Origin: Siphonodentalium dalli | Lineage: Eukaryota > Mollusca > Scaphopoda > Gadilida > Siphonodentaliidae | Assembly: GCA_032622095.1 (NCBI GenBank) | Contig: CP136064.1 | Span: 46,573,573 to 46,637,572 of the forward strand | Direction: 5' to 3' | Length of the DNA stretch: 64,000 nt | Shown here: positions 33,384 through 44,762 of the stretch, piece by piece | Position numbering within the stretch: position 1 is the stretch's first letter | Layout of the letters: every line of letters starts with the position of its first letter | Translations under genes and position numbers: made by a program | Notes under the pieces: model-generated | The model's input: the letters and a program-made list of their open reading frames with translations, nothing else | What the model was told of the DNA's origin: nothing | The model's database searches: none

Positions 33384-35858
33384 GGGTGTGACTAAACACC
33401 GCCCGGACCAGCCCGGACGAGCCCGGACGAGCCCGGACGAGCCCGGACCAGCCCGGACCAGCCCGGACCCCCCATATGGACTATATGAGTGATTGTAAGG
33501 GCAATATAAGTGCAGGGATGTCATGGAAACCCACTCAGGGTCGCTATTAACCCTCAAAATGCCGGCATCGGCGAAAATGTTCGCCGCGAAATGAAGCTAA
33601 CAGCCCGGACCGCCCCTGCTGCGTCCAGGTGGGATTTTAGTATCCATACCTGTGCGGGGGTGTTAATGAAACCCAAATACGCACGGAGAGTGGTCAAGGT
33701 CAAACGGAAGTGCCGCTTATTAACCCCTAAACTTCCCAGATTCAGCCAGAATTAAAAAATTGCGCCCCCAAAAAACAAATTCACAGCCCGGACCCCCTTA
33801 ATGTCCTCGTACTTCTAATAACTCCTTACATATGTGTTGTGGAACTACCCTCGACTAGACTCAAGAAGATTCAAGGGCGAGTCGCCCACGAATGCCTGGC
33901 AATTAACCCCCAAAATGCCGCCATCGCCGATTATGTTTACCCATAACGACGCTGACAGCCCGGACCATCCAAGTCCAGCCCGGACCCCCCATATGGACTA
34001 TATGAGTGATTTTAATGGCAATATAAGTGCAGGGGTGTCATGGAAACCCACTCAGGGTTGCTATTAACCCTCAAAATGCCGGCATCGGCGAAAATGTTCG
34101 CCGTGAAATGAAGCTAACAGCCCGGACGCCCCTGCTGCGTCCAGGTATGATTTTAGTATCGATTCATGTACGAGGGTGTTAATGAAACCCAAATACGCAC
34201 GGAGAGTGGTCAAGGTCAAACGGAAGTGCCGCTTATTAACCCCTAAACTTCCCAGATTCAGCCAGAATTAAAAAATTGCGCCCCCAATAAACAAATTCAC
34301 AGCCCGGACCCCCTTAATGTCCTCGTACTTCTAATAACTCCTTACATATGTGTTGTGGAACTACCCTCGACTAGACTCAAGAAGATTCAAGGGCGAGTCG
34401 CCCACGAATGCCTGGCAATTAACCCCCAAAATGTTTATTGGGGGCGCAATTTTTTAATTCTGGCTGAATCTGGGAAGTTTAGGGGTTAATAAGCGGCACT
34501 TCCGTTTGACCTTGACCACTCTCCGTGCGTATTTGGGTTTCATTAACACCCCCGCACAGGTATGGATACTAAAATCCCACCTGGACGCAGCAGGGGCGGT
34601 CCGGGCTGTTAGCTTCATTTCGCGGCGAACATTTTCGCCGATGCCGGCATTTTGAGGGTTAATAGCAACCCTGAGTGGGTTTCCATGACACCCCTGCACT
34701 TATATTGCCATTAAAATCACTCATATAGTCCATATGGGGGGTCCGGGCTGGACTTGGATGGTCCGGGCTGTCAGCGTCGTTATGGGTAAACATAATCGGC
34801 GATGGCGGCATTTTGGGGGTTAATTGCCAGGCATTCGTGGGCGACTCGCCCTTGAATCTTCTTGAGTCTAGTCGAGGGTAGTTCCACAACACATATGTAA
34901 GGAGTTATTAGAAGTACGAGGACATTAAGGGGGTCCGGGCTGTGAATTTGTTTATTGGGGGCGCAATTTTTTAATTCTGGCTGAATCTGGGAAGTTTAGG
35001 GGTTAATAAGCGGCACTTCCGTTTGACCTTGACCACTCTCCGTGCGTATTTGGGTTTCATTAACACCCCCGCACAGGTATGGATACTAAAATCCCACCTG
35101 GACGCAGCAGGGGCGGTCCGGGCTGTTAGCTTCATTTCGCGGCGAACATTTTCGCCGATGCCGGCATTTTGAGGGTTAATAGCAACCCTGAGTGGGTTTC
35201 CATGACACCCCTGCACTTATATTGCCATTAAAATCACTCATATTGTCCACATGGGGGGTCCGGGCTGGACTTGGATGGTCCGGGCTGTCAGCGTCGTTAT
35301 GGGTAAACATAATCGGCGATGGCGGCATTTTGGGGGTTAATTGCCAGGCATTCGTGGGCGACTCGCCCTTGAATCTTCTTGAGTCTAGTCGAGGGTAGTT
35401 CCACAACACATATGTAAGGAGTTATTAGAAGTACGAGGACATTAAGGGGGTCCGGGCTGTGAATTTGTTTATTGGGGGCGCAATTTTTTAATTCTGGCTG
35501 AATCTGGGAAGTTTAGGGGTTAATAAGCGGCACTTCCGTTTGACCTTGACCACTCTCCGTGCGTATTTGGGTTTCATTAACACCCCCGCACAGGTATGGA
35601 TACTAAAATCCCACCTGGACGCAGCAGGGGCGGTCCGGGCTGTTAGCTTCATTTCGCGGCGAACATTTTCGCCGATGCCGGCATTTTGAGGGTTAATAGC
35701 GACCCTGAGTGGGTTTCCATGACACCCCTGCACTTATATTGCCCTTACAATCACTCATATAGTCCATATGGGGGGTCCGGGCTGGTCCGGGCTGGTCCGG
35801 GCTTGTCCGGGCTGGTCCGGGCTGGTCCGGGCTGGTCCGGGCGGTGTTTAGTCACACC
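33384..35858. mobile_element. 2.5-kb foldback element of ~517-bp units, CCCGGAC-rich
   Basis: Flanked by GCAGTTAGGT at 33374-33383 and 35859-35868 (9-10-bp duplication). The ends read GGTGTGACTAAACACCGCCC and the inverse. A tandem CCCGGACCAG/CCCGGACGAG array lies inside each end. The body is a ~517-bp unit repeated about 1.9 times forward (from about 33464) and about 2.6 times inverted (starts near 34434, 34951 and 35468), meeting near 34434. The identical 81- and 77-codon frames found on both strands are the same repeat read many times, not proteins. Termini match the element at 3995-6602. Confidence 0.85.
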
Positions 35859-36055
35859 GCAGTTAGGTCCATTCAGCGGTATTCTGCTATACAGTAAGTT
35901 ATAGCGCTCCAGTATTGATTGACCGTAAGAGCCCCACTGGTATAGTCCGCCTTTAGCATTTGGGACATTATATTAATCAACATAACTCCTATGTAAATCA
36001 TTTATAAATCAGATGATTTATTGAAGTTATGTCTACGTAAAATAACACTTCCTAA

Positions 36056-36107
36056 AACGACATATATGTCGTTTTAGTCCTCAGCCGATAGACGACATAT
36101 ATGTCGT
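36056..36107. repeat. Two copies of the palindrome ACGACATATATGTCGT
   Basis: Perfect 16-base palindromes lie at 36057-36072 and 36092-36107, about 20 bp apart, inside the right flank of the 32991-36394 element. They could be a dimeric protein-binding word or hairpin DNA. No further support. Confidence 0.6.
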
Positions 36108-36780
36108 TCTACTCGCCAAATATAAAAGGGTTAAATCTCAAGGAAACCCACGAAAACAAAAATCACATAATTTTTTTTAATGTTTTAAGTTATTTCCTTC
36201 ATAAAAAGAGTCTTCGTACTAAAGAACCCTCTCAATACTTTAGAATATAGAATTAACTTTTAAAATAACAAAAACCTTCGGAATAGCGAACCTTCGGAAT
36301 AGTGAACCTTCGGAATAGTGAACCTTCGGATTAGTGAACCTTCGGATTAGTGAACCTTCGGAATAGCGAACCTTCGGAATAGAGACATGTTCCCGTGTGG
36401 GGCTCCCTGCAGGGTAATGGCTGTTTTTTATTTTATGTCCTAAAAATTGTCAGAAACATTTATTTAAAAAAAATGATAAAAAATTGTTAGGCACATGCAT
36501 TCTCTTATATATGCGAGGCGACCTGTGGTCGACTCGCATATATAAGAGAATGCATTGGCACAGGGTAAACAAATCCCGACTTACGACTGGATTTGATATG
36601 GCGGGTCATATATAGTATAAGTATTATAATAGGGAGGTTGGCAACTTAGCTGGACAAGCAATATCAAGAATATGCTATGTCGCGAGACCATGGCCCATGG
36701 TAGAACAATTACAGTATGTTGATCAATTCCGCATAACATCAATTCTGAATTAAATACCAGGAGTACGTTTTTGTGTAGCC

Positions 36781-37215
36781 TTCCTAACATGGAATGTCAC
36801 AGGCCTCCTAATGAGCTCATCGGCTTACTTAACAAGATTTCTTGAATTTAATCATATCGATGTGGTAGGTGTCAGTGAACACTGGTTACATGAACACAAT
36901 GCAGATTATGCACAATGTATCGGTAATCAATATGATTATCACGTTGTCTGTGACGCTTAGCAACGTCTACCCATACAGAGGGGTAGATATTCCGGTGGTG
37001 TTCTACTTATGTGGCATAAAAAATACGCAAAATACGTTACCACTCTTCCGATTCCAGATGATAGGATTTCTGGATTCTGGATAGGATTGATCACGCATTG
37101 ATTCCCACTGAAGACTCAGCTCTTATTCCATACATCAAAGTAATCGATGACGATTCCCTAAATGTGTCAAATCATCGCCCAATTATGTTCACAATGCAAT
37201 TTCCAGTTGACAATC
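36781..37215 (+). pseudogene. Non-LTR retrotransposon endonuclease fragment
   Basis: The frame begins FLTWNVTGL, the N-terminal signature of the AP-endonuclease-like (EEP) domain of LINE ORF2, and continues through IDVVGVSEHWL. After one in-frame stop at about 36958-36960 the same frame reads RYSGGVLLMWHKKY and DDRISGFWIGLI. A second frame from 37101 ends with NHRPIMF, the family's closing S/N-(D/N)-H-x-P-I motif. The whole is far shorter than a normal ~220-residue domain, so the middle, including catalytic residues, is deleted. Dead copy. Confidence 0.8.
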
Positions 37216-37369
37216 ACGGCCTTTATATACAACACCACGAACAATAACACTAAACCGAATTGCAGCACGGGTTCCAAAAATGTTTGAGCTCAAATATGGT
37301 ATCGTACATGACACTAGAATGTATTGATTATGCTAAGGATGTTGGTCACAAAATGTACGCATGTTTCCT

Positions 37370-37745
37370 GTACACTGAAAAAACATAAGTGTAGAAAATC
37401 TACACAAAAGAGTAGAATGGCTACTCTTTATTGGTAAAAGTTGATCCAATCCTTTAAAGAGTAGAAATAGAGTAAGAGTAAAAATTACTCTATTTGTGTA
37501 AGTGTGGCTACTCTTTCGTGGTGTATAATTTTACACTTTCCCACACAATATTGTGTAGAAATGGGGTACACAAATGTGTAGAGATTTGTGTACACTGTAA
37601 GAGTAGTTATGTACACATAAAGTGTACTTACCATATCTACACTTTTATGAGTATATTTATTCACACAAATTCTACTACTCTTTTAAGTGTAGAAAAGTAC
37701 CCTTTTTGTGTACGATTGTGTACACTTTGATGAGTAGATGCAAAT
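37370..37745. repeat. Repeat region rich in GTGTAGA / GAGTAGA words
   Basis: Dozens of TGTGTA, AGTGTAGA and GAGTAGAA words in both orientations, beginning TACACTGAAAA and ending GTGTACACTTTGATGAGTAG. It looks like a non-coding repeat whose ends are inversely related (TGTACACT / AGTGTACA). Confidence 0.5.
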
Positions 37746-38782
37746 CACCCCCCATGGTACCCCATCCAACCCATTCATGGGAATGTGAATCATTGGGCAT
37801 GAGTGACAAAGACAACCATTGTCATACGGTTCAACTATATTATAATTACAGATACAATCCCTGCAACAATCTGCCCCATTCATCACATAGGCAAATTAAC
37901 AAAGGCTGTGGGTTTCATAGGAAAACAGGATAATCAATCCACGAGAAAACTGTATTGGTGATTCATTATATTTATTTCATATTGAACACAAATGTAATAT
38001 AACAGTTATGCATTTGACATTTAGCATATACCATGCCTAGAATGGGCAGGATGCTGTGTATATTAAAACGTAATATGTATACATAGTCATTTGTGGTTAC
38101 AATGAAATTCTGAATATAAAAATAATGAGCGATTGTCTCACTCTTATTTTCTCACATGTGAACAGCTGATGTGAATAGCAATAAAACATTTCCAATAATA
38201 ATGAGGTGTATAATTTGTCCAGTACAGTCTGGTGCAGTTATGAAAAAAGTGCCAAACCTCCAATTAATTGCAGCATGATATTTCTTAGCTAGAATAAGTA
38301 CATTAACCCATGATAAACAACATATTAAAAATAAAAAGGACCTACAAATGGGGAAATTGGTGAATATTGTGAAATAAATTTGTGAAAATGTGGTAAAATA
38401 CTCAATTTATGGCTTTCAAGGTTGTTTATCATACATGTATAAGAAATTCCATATCAAAAGTCCTTACATTGTCATATCTGTTACGTAAATTTTACTATCC
38501 TGATTACAGAACAGAAAACCTTTTTCCATATGTATCAGTTAAGTATTTTTTAGTCATATATGCCTCTAAAATTGAGACTTCATTTCACAAGACTATTCCT
38601 AATATTTTAAATACTAGAGAGAAATGAAGGATTTTCCAGTCCTGTAACCAGGATAGTAAAATCTCCAATATAGTTTTGATAATGGAAGGACTTGTTGATT
38701 TTAAAATGTTGATCAAAGTAGACACCCCCTCCCCTGTCCCTGGTATAAGTTAAAGCTGTTTGGAAAAATAGTCTAGTCAGTT
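37746..38782. other. No gene seen (~1 kb)
   Basis: The 72-codon frame at 38409-38627 is basic and aromatic-rich without a recognised domain, Kozak-like context or splice sites. Confidence 0.35.
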
Positions 38783-38786
38783 TTAA

Positions 38787-39201
38787 AGGTACTCAATCCG
38801 AACAGAGGGTCCCCATCTCAACAGATTCCAACAACAACAATCCGATCAGAGGGTCCTATATTACTATTTCTTTGGCTTTGGGGGTAAAAAATATTTGATT
38901 CGAGTCGAGGAACCCATCAAACAAAGCTCAGAGTTATTAGATATTGATTTTTTTGAAATTTGTTATTTACTCGAGATGAGTACTAATAATTTCCTTCAAC
39001 TGCCGTAATCTGCTCGGGATGTGTACACCAAAATCTATTCAAACAGACAAGGATGGATAACTCTAAAATCAAGTGGTAATAAAATCGATATCTAACAAAT
39101 CTGAGCTTTGATGGGTGACTTCCTCGACTCGAATCAAATATTTTTGACCCCCGAAGCCATTGAAATAGTAATTGAGAGGAGTTTTATCGGATTGAGTACC
39201 T
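38787..39201. mobile_element. MITE with AGGTACTCAATCC termini, intact TTAA flanks
   Basis: TTAA at 38783-38786 and 39202-39205. Left AGGTACTCAATCCGA, right TCGGATTGAGTACCT. This is the best copy of the family also seen at 750-1189. Confidence 0.85.
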
Positions 39202-39489
39202 TTAAGTACACTGGGGAAATTGATTCAGGTACATTCCGCTCTTTAAAATATTTACAGCTACTCACAAAAAGAGAAATGCTCTTCATTATTCTTGTTTGAA
39301 TGACATAATACGTTGCTGTTTGTCAACTGCAGCATTTTCATTGGCTAAGAATCAAATATATGCATCGCAGAAAATGGGATAGTTTGCTGATCAGTTAATT
39401 GATGAACGCCATTTTAATTCGCAGCAGGCAAAATCAAACTTCTTCCTTTTTGTTTATGATCCAAGATAGCCTTAGCCTTTCTCTTCCTA

Positions 39490-40275
39490 TAACAAGTTTT
39501 ATATAGTTTCCTGGGTATAAAATAATATGAATCAAGGACCCCTGTCTGGAAGAGCTTCGATAAGTTATTATTGATTTAATTCAGAATTTTCTGGTATAAT
39601 GTATATACATGCATCAATTTGGGACATTTCATAGCTCGTGTTTGTTCCGTGCATAGCATGGGCTTAATTCTATCTGAAAAAATAGTATCGAAAAACATCA
39701 TTAACCCTTTCACGTCGTGAGCTGTGCTGGTACAGCATTAAAGTTCCTGTGCCAGTGCATTATCTTATATTATATTTGCGACTGTGAGCCTTGCATATAT
39801 AAGAGAATGCTCTGGTTTACAAGGTCAAGGTAAATATTGTTAGGCCTATGTATTCGTTTTATGCATTAATGCTCTAAATAATCGACTTCTTAACCACAGC
39901 ATAATTATGTGTAACTTTTCAGGATTTAGTCGGAAATTTGGCTTGTTGCCATTCATTGGAAAGCTCTCCCTGGGAGCTTTCCGATGAATGGCAATAAGCC
40001 ATATTTCCGACTAAATCCTGAAAAGTTACCCATAATTATGTTGTGGTTAAGGGGTCGATTAATTAGAGCATTACTGTATATACAAGGCTCCTGGTGGGAG
40101 ACTGGCATACATAACAGAACGCATTTACGGTACAGAGTTTTCACAAAATTTCAGGAAGCTCCAGTCATGGAAGGGTTCGATGATAGAAGCGTTTCCATAC
40201 AGGTGTCTTTGACTCATGCATGTATCTATCATTTTATACCCTGGCAACTATATAAAATGTGGCTTATTTTTTAAT
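39490..40275. mobile_element. Decayed foldback MITE with nested insertions
   Basis: The left part (ATATAGTTTCCTGGGTATAA, CTGTCTGGAAGAGCTTC) and the right part (GATAGAAGCGTTTCC, CCCTGGCAACTATATAAAA) correspond to the two arms of the 28677-29196 element. Between them lie a relic 69-bp-type hairpin (about 39750-39820) and a TA-type palindromic MITE. Confidence 0.55.
39870..40076. mobile_element. TA-type palindromic MITE, third copy
   Basis: Near-perfect hairpin with arms around GGATTTAGTCGGAAAT and the centre near 39965-39972 (CTCCCTGGGAG). The right end CATTACTG is followed by TA at 40077-40078. The left end has decayed. Same family as 31382-31562. Confidence 0.8.
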
Positions 40276-40276
40276 T

Positions 40277-40799
40277 TATATTTTACTCGTATTAATGACA
40301 TCCATACATATTGCGCGTTTAGGTCTGCAGTTGTTTGGTAAGTTCCGCCATTTTCAATGATGATGTGCTACGGCATCTTCCCTCCCCTGGGGGAGATAAA
40401 CTGGGGTAACCCCCAGACCTTTCCATGAGGAAAACACAGCGAGAGCAGTTATTGGCTACCGCAACGCAGAAGACGGGTGCAATACGGCACCCACACTAAA
40501 ACTGCAAAAGGCGTCTTTGCTCAAACAAAAAGTTACAGTAGACTAGATGGTAAAAGATGGTAAAAGATGTAAATAAACCTTAAAATAGTTAAAATAGTTA
40601 AATAAAATAGTTCAATATTGAACCAACAATTACATTATTACAGTCGCCATTAGAATTTTGTGAAGAGGGATGGGTGCGAATTTTAGCACCTGTGAATTGA
40701 AAAGTACAATTGCTACGGGTGCGAGAGCAATCACTCCCGTCTCCTGGGAAGGACTGATCATCTCCCCTGTCTGAATGTTTCTTACTTTCACATGTAGTG
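40277..40799. other. No gene seen; small GC-rich hairpins
   Basis: Short stem-loops such as CTGGGGTAACCCCCAG (40409-40424) and GGGTGC-ATACGGCACCC (about 40475-40491) lie in a locally GC-rich patch. I looked for a tRNA-like or SINE head and could not support one. Confidence 0.35.
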
Positions 40800-42600
40800 G
40801 CCATTTAGTGTCATTTTATCATTCAATATGGCTATGTGACTATGTGAAAAACTATCATTGGTGACAAGGAAGCATGTTTTTTCTTCGGCAGAGGCATTAC
40901 AGTTCAGAATTTTTGTGTGTGTGGAAAATTGCTTAGTCTATCCAACACCCCCCCCCCCCCGGCCTGAATTTTTATTTACCTCAACATCTAATCCAATTAG
41001 TCTCATTTTATGATTCACTATGACTGTGCAACTAAGAAAACTAATATTGGCATGTATTTTTTGTGAAATAGGCAATAATTCCAGAGAAAGTCCAGAGAAT
41101 TTCTACCACAGCATCTCATGGCCAGTTAAGTCAGTCTCATTTTATCTATCAATATGAATATGCGACTAAGTAAAACTATCAATGGCATCAAGGAAGCATG
41201 TTTTTTTCTGTGAAAGAGTCAATATTTAAAGTTTGGATAATTTTCAATGAAAATTACCTTGTTTATCTTCCCCTCCCGCCTGAATTTTACCTCAATAGTT
41301 ATTCTAATTTTATCATTCATATGACTATGCGACTAAAAAAAACTATTGTTGGCGACAAGGAAGCATGTATATTCTATTAAAGAGGTGCGGAGAATTTTCA
41401 TTGAAAAATACATAGTTGATCTCCCCCTCCACCCACATGAATTTTTCTTACCTTAACATGTAGCGGCAGGTTTTTCTTCGGAAAAACCCATGTTTTTCTT
41501 CGGAAGAGGTAGATCATGCCATGACTCTCTACTCTGTCTAATGCCCATAGAGATCATATTCCACTAATAAGAAACCTTTGAACTTTTTGAAGTTTTGACA
41601 GGGGATATTATAAAGTCTAACAATAACGCGGGGAATATATTTCTCAGCTATTATCTGTTCCTTAATAATGTACAAGTTTCACAATGGGTGAATGTCCCAA
41701 CTCAAAATTGCATGTTTTTCTATGACCTTTGTGACCCGATATCACAATAAACATTGAATTATTTACCCAGTAGAAACGCTATAATTGTCAGCAAAGCAAA
41801 GCAAAATCTCTCAAAAATCCGCTTTCAACATGAAATTTCGAGTTGGGACCTTCACCTACAGTAAAGTGCATTAGTAAGGAACAGATAATAACTAAGAAAT
41901 ATATTCCCTGTGTTATTTTTTCGACTTTATAAGGTTCCATGTCAAAACTACTTCAAAAAAGTTCCAAGGTTTCGGACTGGTGGAATATGATCTCTACTGG
42001 CGTTAGCCAGAGTAGAGATTCATGGCATGATCTACGGCAGAAGCTACATGCAGGTAATTTTTAATGAAAATAAGATATTGTAGTAAAAAAAAATTCAGGG
42101 GGTTGCGGTTGGCAAGACTTCAATTATTGGCCTTTTCACAGAAAATACATGTTCCTTGTTGCCAATGAGGGGGGATAGGGGATAAACTAGGAAATTTTCA
42201 ATGAAAATTCTCCAAACTATAATTATTGCCTCTTTCACTGAAAATACATTGCCTATTTCACAGAAAATACATGCTTCCTTGTTGCCAATGATACTTTTTT
42301 CTTAGTCGCAAAGTCATATTGAATGATAAAATGAGACTAACTGGCTGTTGGATGTTGAGGCAAAAACAAATTCAGGTTGGGGGGGGGGGGGGGGGGGGGT
42401 GGGTGATAAACTAAGTAATTTTCAATGAAAATTTGCCTCCTTGACAAAGAATACTTGCTTTCTTGTCACAAATGATAGGTTTTTTCTTAGTCATATAGTC
42501 ATATAGTCATATTGAATGATAAAATTAGTCTATCTGCCCATTAGTTGTTGAGGTATTAAAGAACAAATTCAGACGGAGGTTATGGGGGGGGATGCGTAGG
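40800..42600. mobile_element. ~1.8-kb imperfect palindrome of diverged repeats
   Basis: The left half holds four related modules (about 40806, 41000, 41130 and 41300), each with CATTCAATATGACTATGCGAC-like and GACAAGGAAGCATG words. The right half holds the inverses (about 42150-42570). An inner pair, about 41515-41740 and 41820-42035, mirrors GGCATGATC, AATATATTTCTCAG-type and CCCAACTC words. The centre is near 41780. Neither half codes for anything recognisable. Confidence 0.65.
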
Positions 42601-42895
42601 CGGGAGATAAACTTTTACAACAGTATAGAACGAAAACACTGGAAGCAAAGCAATTTTCGGTCTAGAACTCTAGATCTGTTTTAGACGGTGATTGTGTATC
42701 GCTTCACCATGCAGTCATTTTCAATAAAAATACATGAATAATAAAAAACCCTGAATTCAACAGATGCCTATGAGTAACCACAGAAAATTCAGCTTTATAA
42801 TTTCTTCATTCATTGTTTATTTTTTCCTGATTATGTTGTTTGATATGCAAGAGCCTTTTGAATAAATAAACACTGAATGAAGAAACTCTAAACTC

Positions 42896-43083
42896 TATGT
42901 TATTGTCAAGTTTGTACGCTGTGTTATGTAAACAAAATCCAGGTTCTGTAACATTTTTGGCTTTTGTTTACATAACAAAGTATATGAACTTGACCATAAC
43001 ATACTATTTACTCAATATTATTTCTGTTTTAGCGGATGTGACTATTTTAACAGCGATGCCCACTGTGAAGGCCATCCGTGCCT
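42896..43083. mobile_element. MITE right half, TTAA-AGGCACGG family
   Basis: Interior words (TATGTTATTGTCAAG, GTTATGTAAACAAAA) and the right terminus GGCCATCCGTGCCT, followed by TTAA at 43084-43087, match the family at 10903-12101. The left terminus is missing. Confidence 0.65.
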
Positions 43084-43087
43084 TTAA

Positions 43088-43858
43088 TCACAAGCTCTGA
43101 TTTATAATGTAAAGTATGTGTTTTTGTGAAAGGCTTAATGTAGACAATGAATCATGTCAAAGCAACATACGGATCAATGTAATGGACTCATCTGAACACT
43201 CCTTTTCAGTTGGGCTCGCAATACCACCTTTTACAATATCGATTTTACCTCTAAATTCTAATCAAATATAGCAAATCCACTTTATATTAATCACAGGAGC
43301 TTGGAACTTTATAAATAACTGCCAAAAATTATCAACATGCATCTGCCTGAAGATAATTTTTGGTGAACAGTAGGTTGGCCATAAATAATCATAGGGCAAT
43401 TTTTAAGGGAATTTGTTGATTAAGTTCCAAGCTCCTATGGATTTATATTACTCAATTTTAAATCTCACCAAAAATAGTAAATTGGCAAAATTTTGATTTA
43501 GGTCGGAATAGTTTTCACAAGAATAAAAAAATAATAATTGGGATTTACATGCAATCTCCAGATCAAAAGTTAGAGTTACCATTGTTTCCAGCCGTGACTG
43601 CATGTATGTCATATTGGAATTAACAGGGATGCTAAGTGCAGCAACTAAGGAGACTTAACAGTTAACAGCGATTGGGCTAGGTAAAATAAATACCAGTTCC
43701 AAGCCAGATAAATATGTACTAGTATTGTTTAAAAAAAATAGCGGTCACATGCTCATAGCCCGTTTATATATAACCATGGGTATATGCCAGATATAATCGT
43801 ACAACAAATATCGCTGTTCTTTTGACCGTGTATTTATCCATGGTGCGTGTGCCTGCAC
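43088..43858. other. No gene; short inverted pair
   Basis: AGGAGCTTGGAACTT near 43296 and its inverse near 43423-43436 form a small inverted repeat. Nothing else is recognised. Confidence 0.4.
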
Positions 43859-44080
43859 ATGGTTATCCGTAACCTGGTGCCCGGTGTTATTGCATTGAAA
43901 GTTAATCATGTTCGACTGGTGTTGTTAAGCTTAGTGATGAGATTAGCGGTTTCTATTTCTTGTCTGGTCATATTTACTGTTGGAACTTTTTTTGAAATAG
44001 ACGCACTTTTTATACTAGAATTTGCGCAACAGAAGTGCATGGAGGGAAATTGCACACCGAGTTGGTTTAAGGGTTTTTAG
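43859..44080 (+). CDS. Unrecognised 73-codon frame with a hydrophobic segment
   Basis: The frame starts at an ATG (MVIRNLVPG), carries a hydrophobic stretch of roughly 20 residues (LAVSISCLVIFTVGTFF) about 25-45 residues in, then a C-x4-C pair near the end, and stops at TAG. It could be a small membrane or secreted protein, a first exon with a type II anchor, or a chance frame. There is no splice donor, homology or codon evidence to decide. It does not overlap an identified repeat, which is why I list it. Confidence 0.15.
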   Translation: MVIRNLVPGVIALKVNHVRLVLLSLVMRLAVSISCLVIFTVGTFFEIDALFILEFAQQKCMEGNCTPSWFKGF

Positions 44081-44169
44081 AAAAACTATTCATATATGAT
44101 ATAGAGAGGCCAACAGAACGATACCATGCGAATTTAAAACTGAGAGAATAAAAGGCCGTACGGCCACAG

Positions 44170-44762
44170 TGTCCCCCGAAAAAGTGGCTTCATTGGGGCA
44201 TCAGCTTGTCTGAAAAAAATAACAAGGACCATAAATCCGATACTACATTTCAGAACAATCCACTAAATTTCAGAACAATCCAACCAGTGTACCTTGGAAT
44301 GGTAGATAAACTATCATACTAAATTTGATTCAGATATGATCACACAAACTAAAGTTGTCATCCGGAAACCAGAAATTGACAGGATTCTAAGTTGAAAAAG
44401 GGCCATAACTCTCGCAAACATGGGCCGAGTAAACACATATTCGAACTTGACCTGTATTTTGGTTGATAAACTCACATACCAAATTTGGTTCAGATATGAC
44501 CACACAAACTGAAGTTATCATCCGGAAACCAGAAAATTATAAGATTGTAAGTCGAAAAAGGGCCATAACTCTCGCAAAAATGGGCGGAGCAAACCCATAT
44601 TCGAACTTAATCTGTATTTCAGTCTGATAAACTCACCTATGAAATTTGCTCTTGATCTAATAACCGAAACTAAAGTTATCATCTGGAAACGCCGGACGCA
44701 CACACGGACGGACGGACACCGGCTATTTTAATAGTCCCCCGAAATTATTTTTTTCTGGGGAC
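44170..44762. mobile_element. Non-coding element with TGTCCCC ends and 160-bp tandem core
   Basis: Starts TGTCCCCCGAAAAAG and ends with CTGGGGACA. Inside are three modules of 160 bp marked by AGTTATCATCCGGAAACCAG-like words near 44353, 44513 and 44673, plus GGGCCATAACTCTCGCAAA. A GGACGGACGGAC run closes the last module. No coding sequence. Confidence 0.65.

Larger units (their letters stand above)
32991..36394. mobile_element. 3.4-kb foldback element with CCGAAGGTT repeat ends
   Basis: Flanked by a perfect 9-bp duplication, GTGTGGGGC, at 32982-32990 and 36395-36403. Its ends carry tandem arrays of a ~15-bp word (CTATTCCGAAGGTTC) at 33002-33115 and, inverted, at 36277-36388. The interior left and right of the nested element at 33384-35858 is AT-rich and non-coding. 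A 9-bp duplication and repeat-rich inverted ends fit a Mutator-like non-autonomous element (inference). Confidence 0.8.
32746..36608. mobile_element. Double-hairpin element, copy D, split by a 3.4-kb insertion
   Basis: The outer ends GTGACCCGCCATATC and the inverse lie at 32747 and 36606, with palindromic arms at 32796-32864 and 36491-36559. The spacer matches that of copies A and E (GAGCCCCAGACAAACATGAG, TATATGTGTGGGGC) but is interrupted after GTGTGGGGC by the element at 32991-36394. Confidence 0.85.

Noticed and set aside
33510-35733. Repeated 81- and 77-codon frames on both strands as a gene family
   Set aside because: They are the same 517-bp transposon unit read in each copy and orientation. 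No domain is present.
40380-40500. tRNA or tRNA-derived SINE head
   Set aside because: Hairpins exist, but no cloverleaf and no convincing A and B box pair could be assembled.
40598-40804. Minus-strand Cys/Ser-rich 68-codon frame as a secreted peptide
   Set aside because: No signal peptide, recognised Cys pattern or splice sites. The composition can arise by chance.
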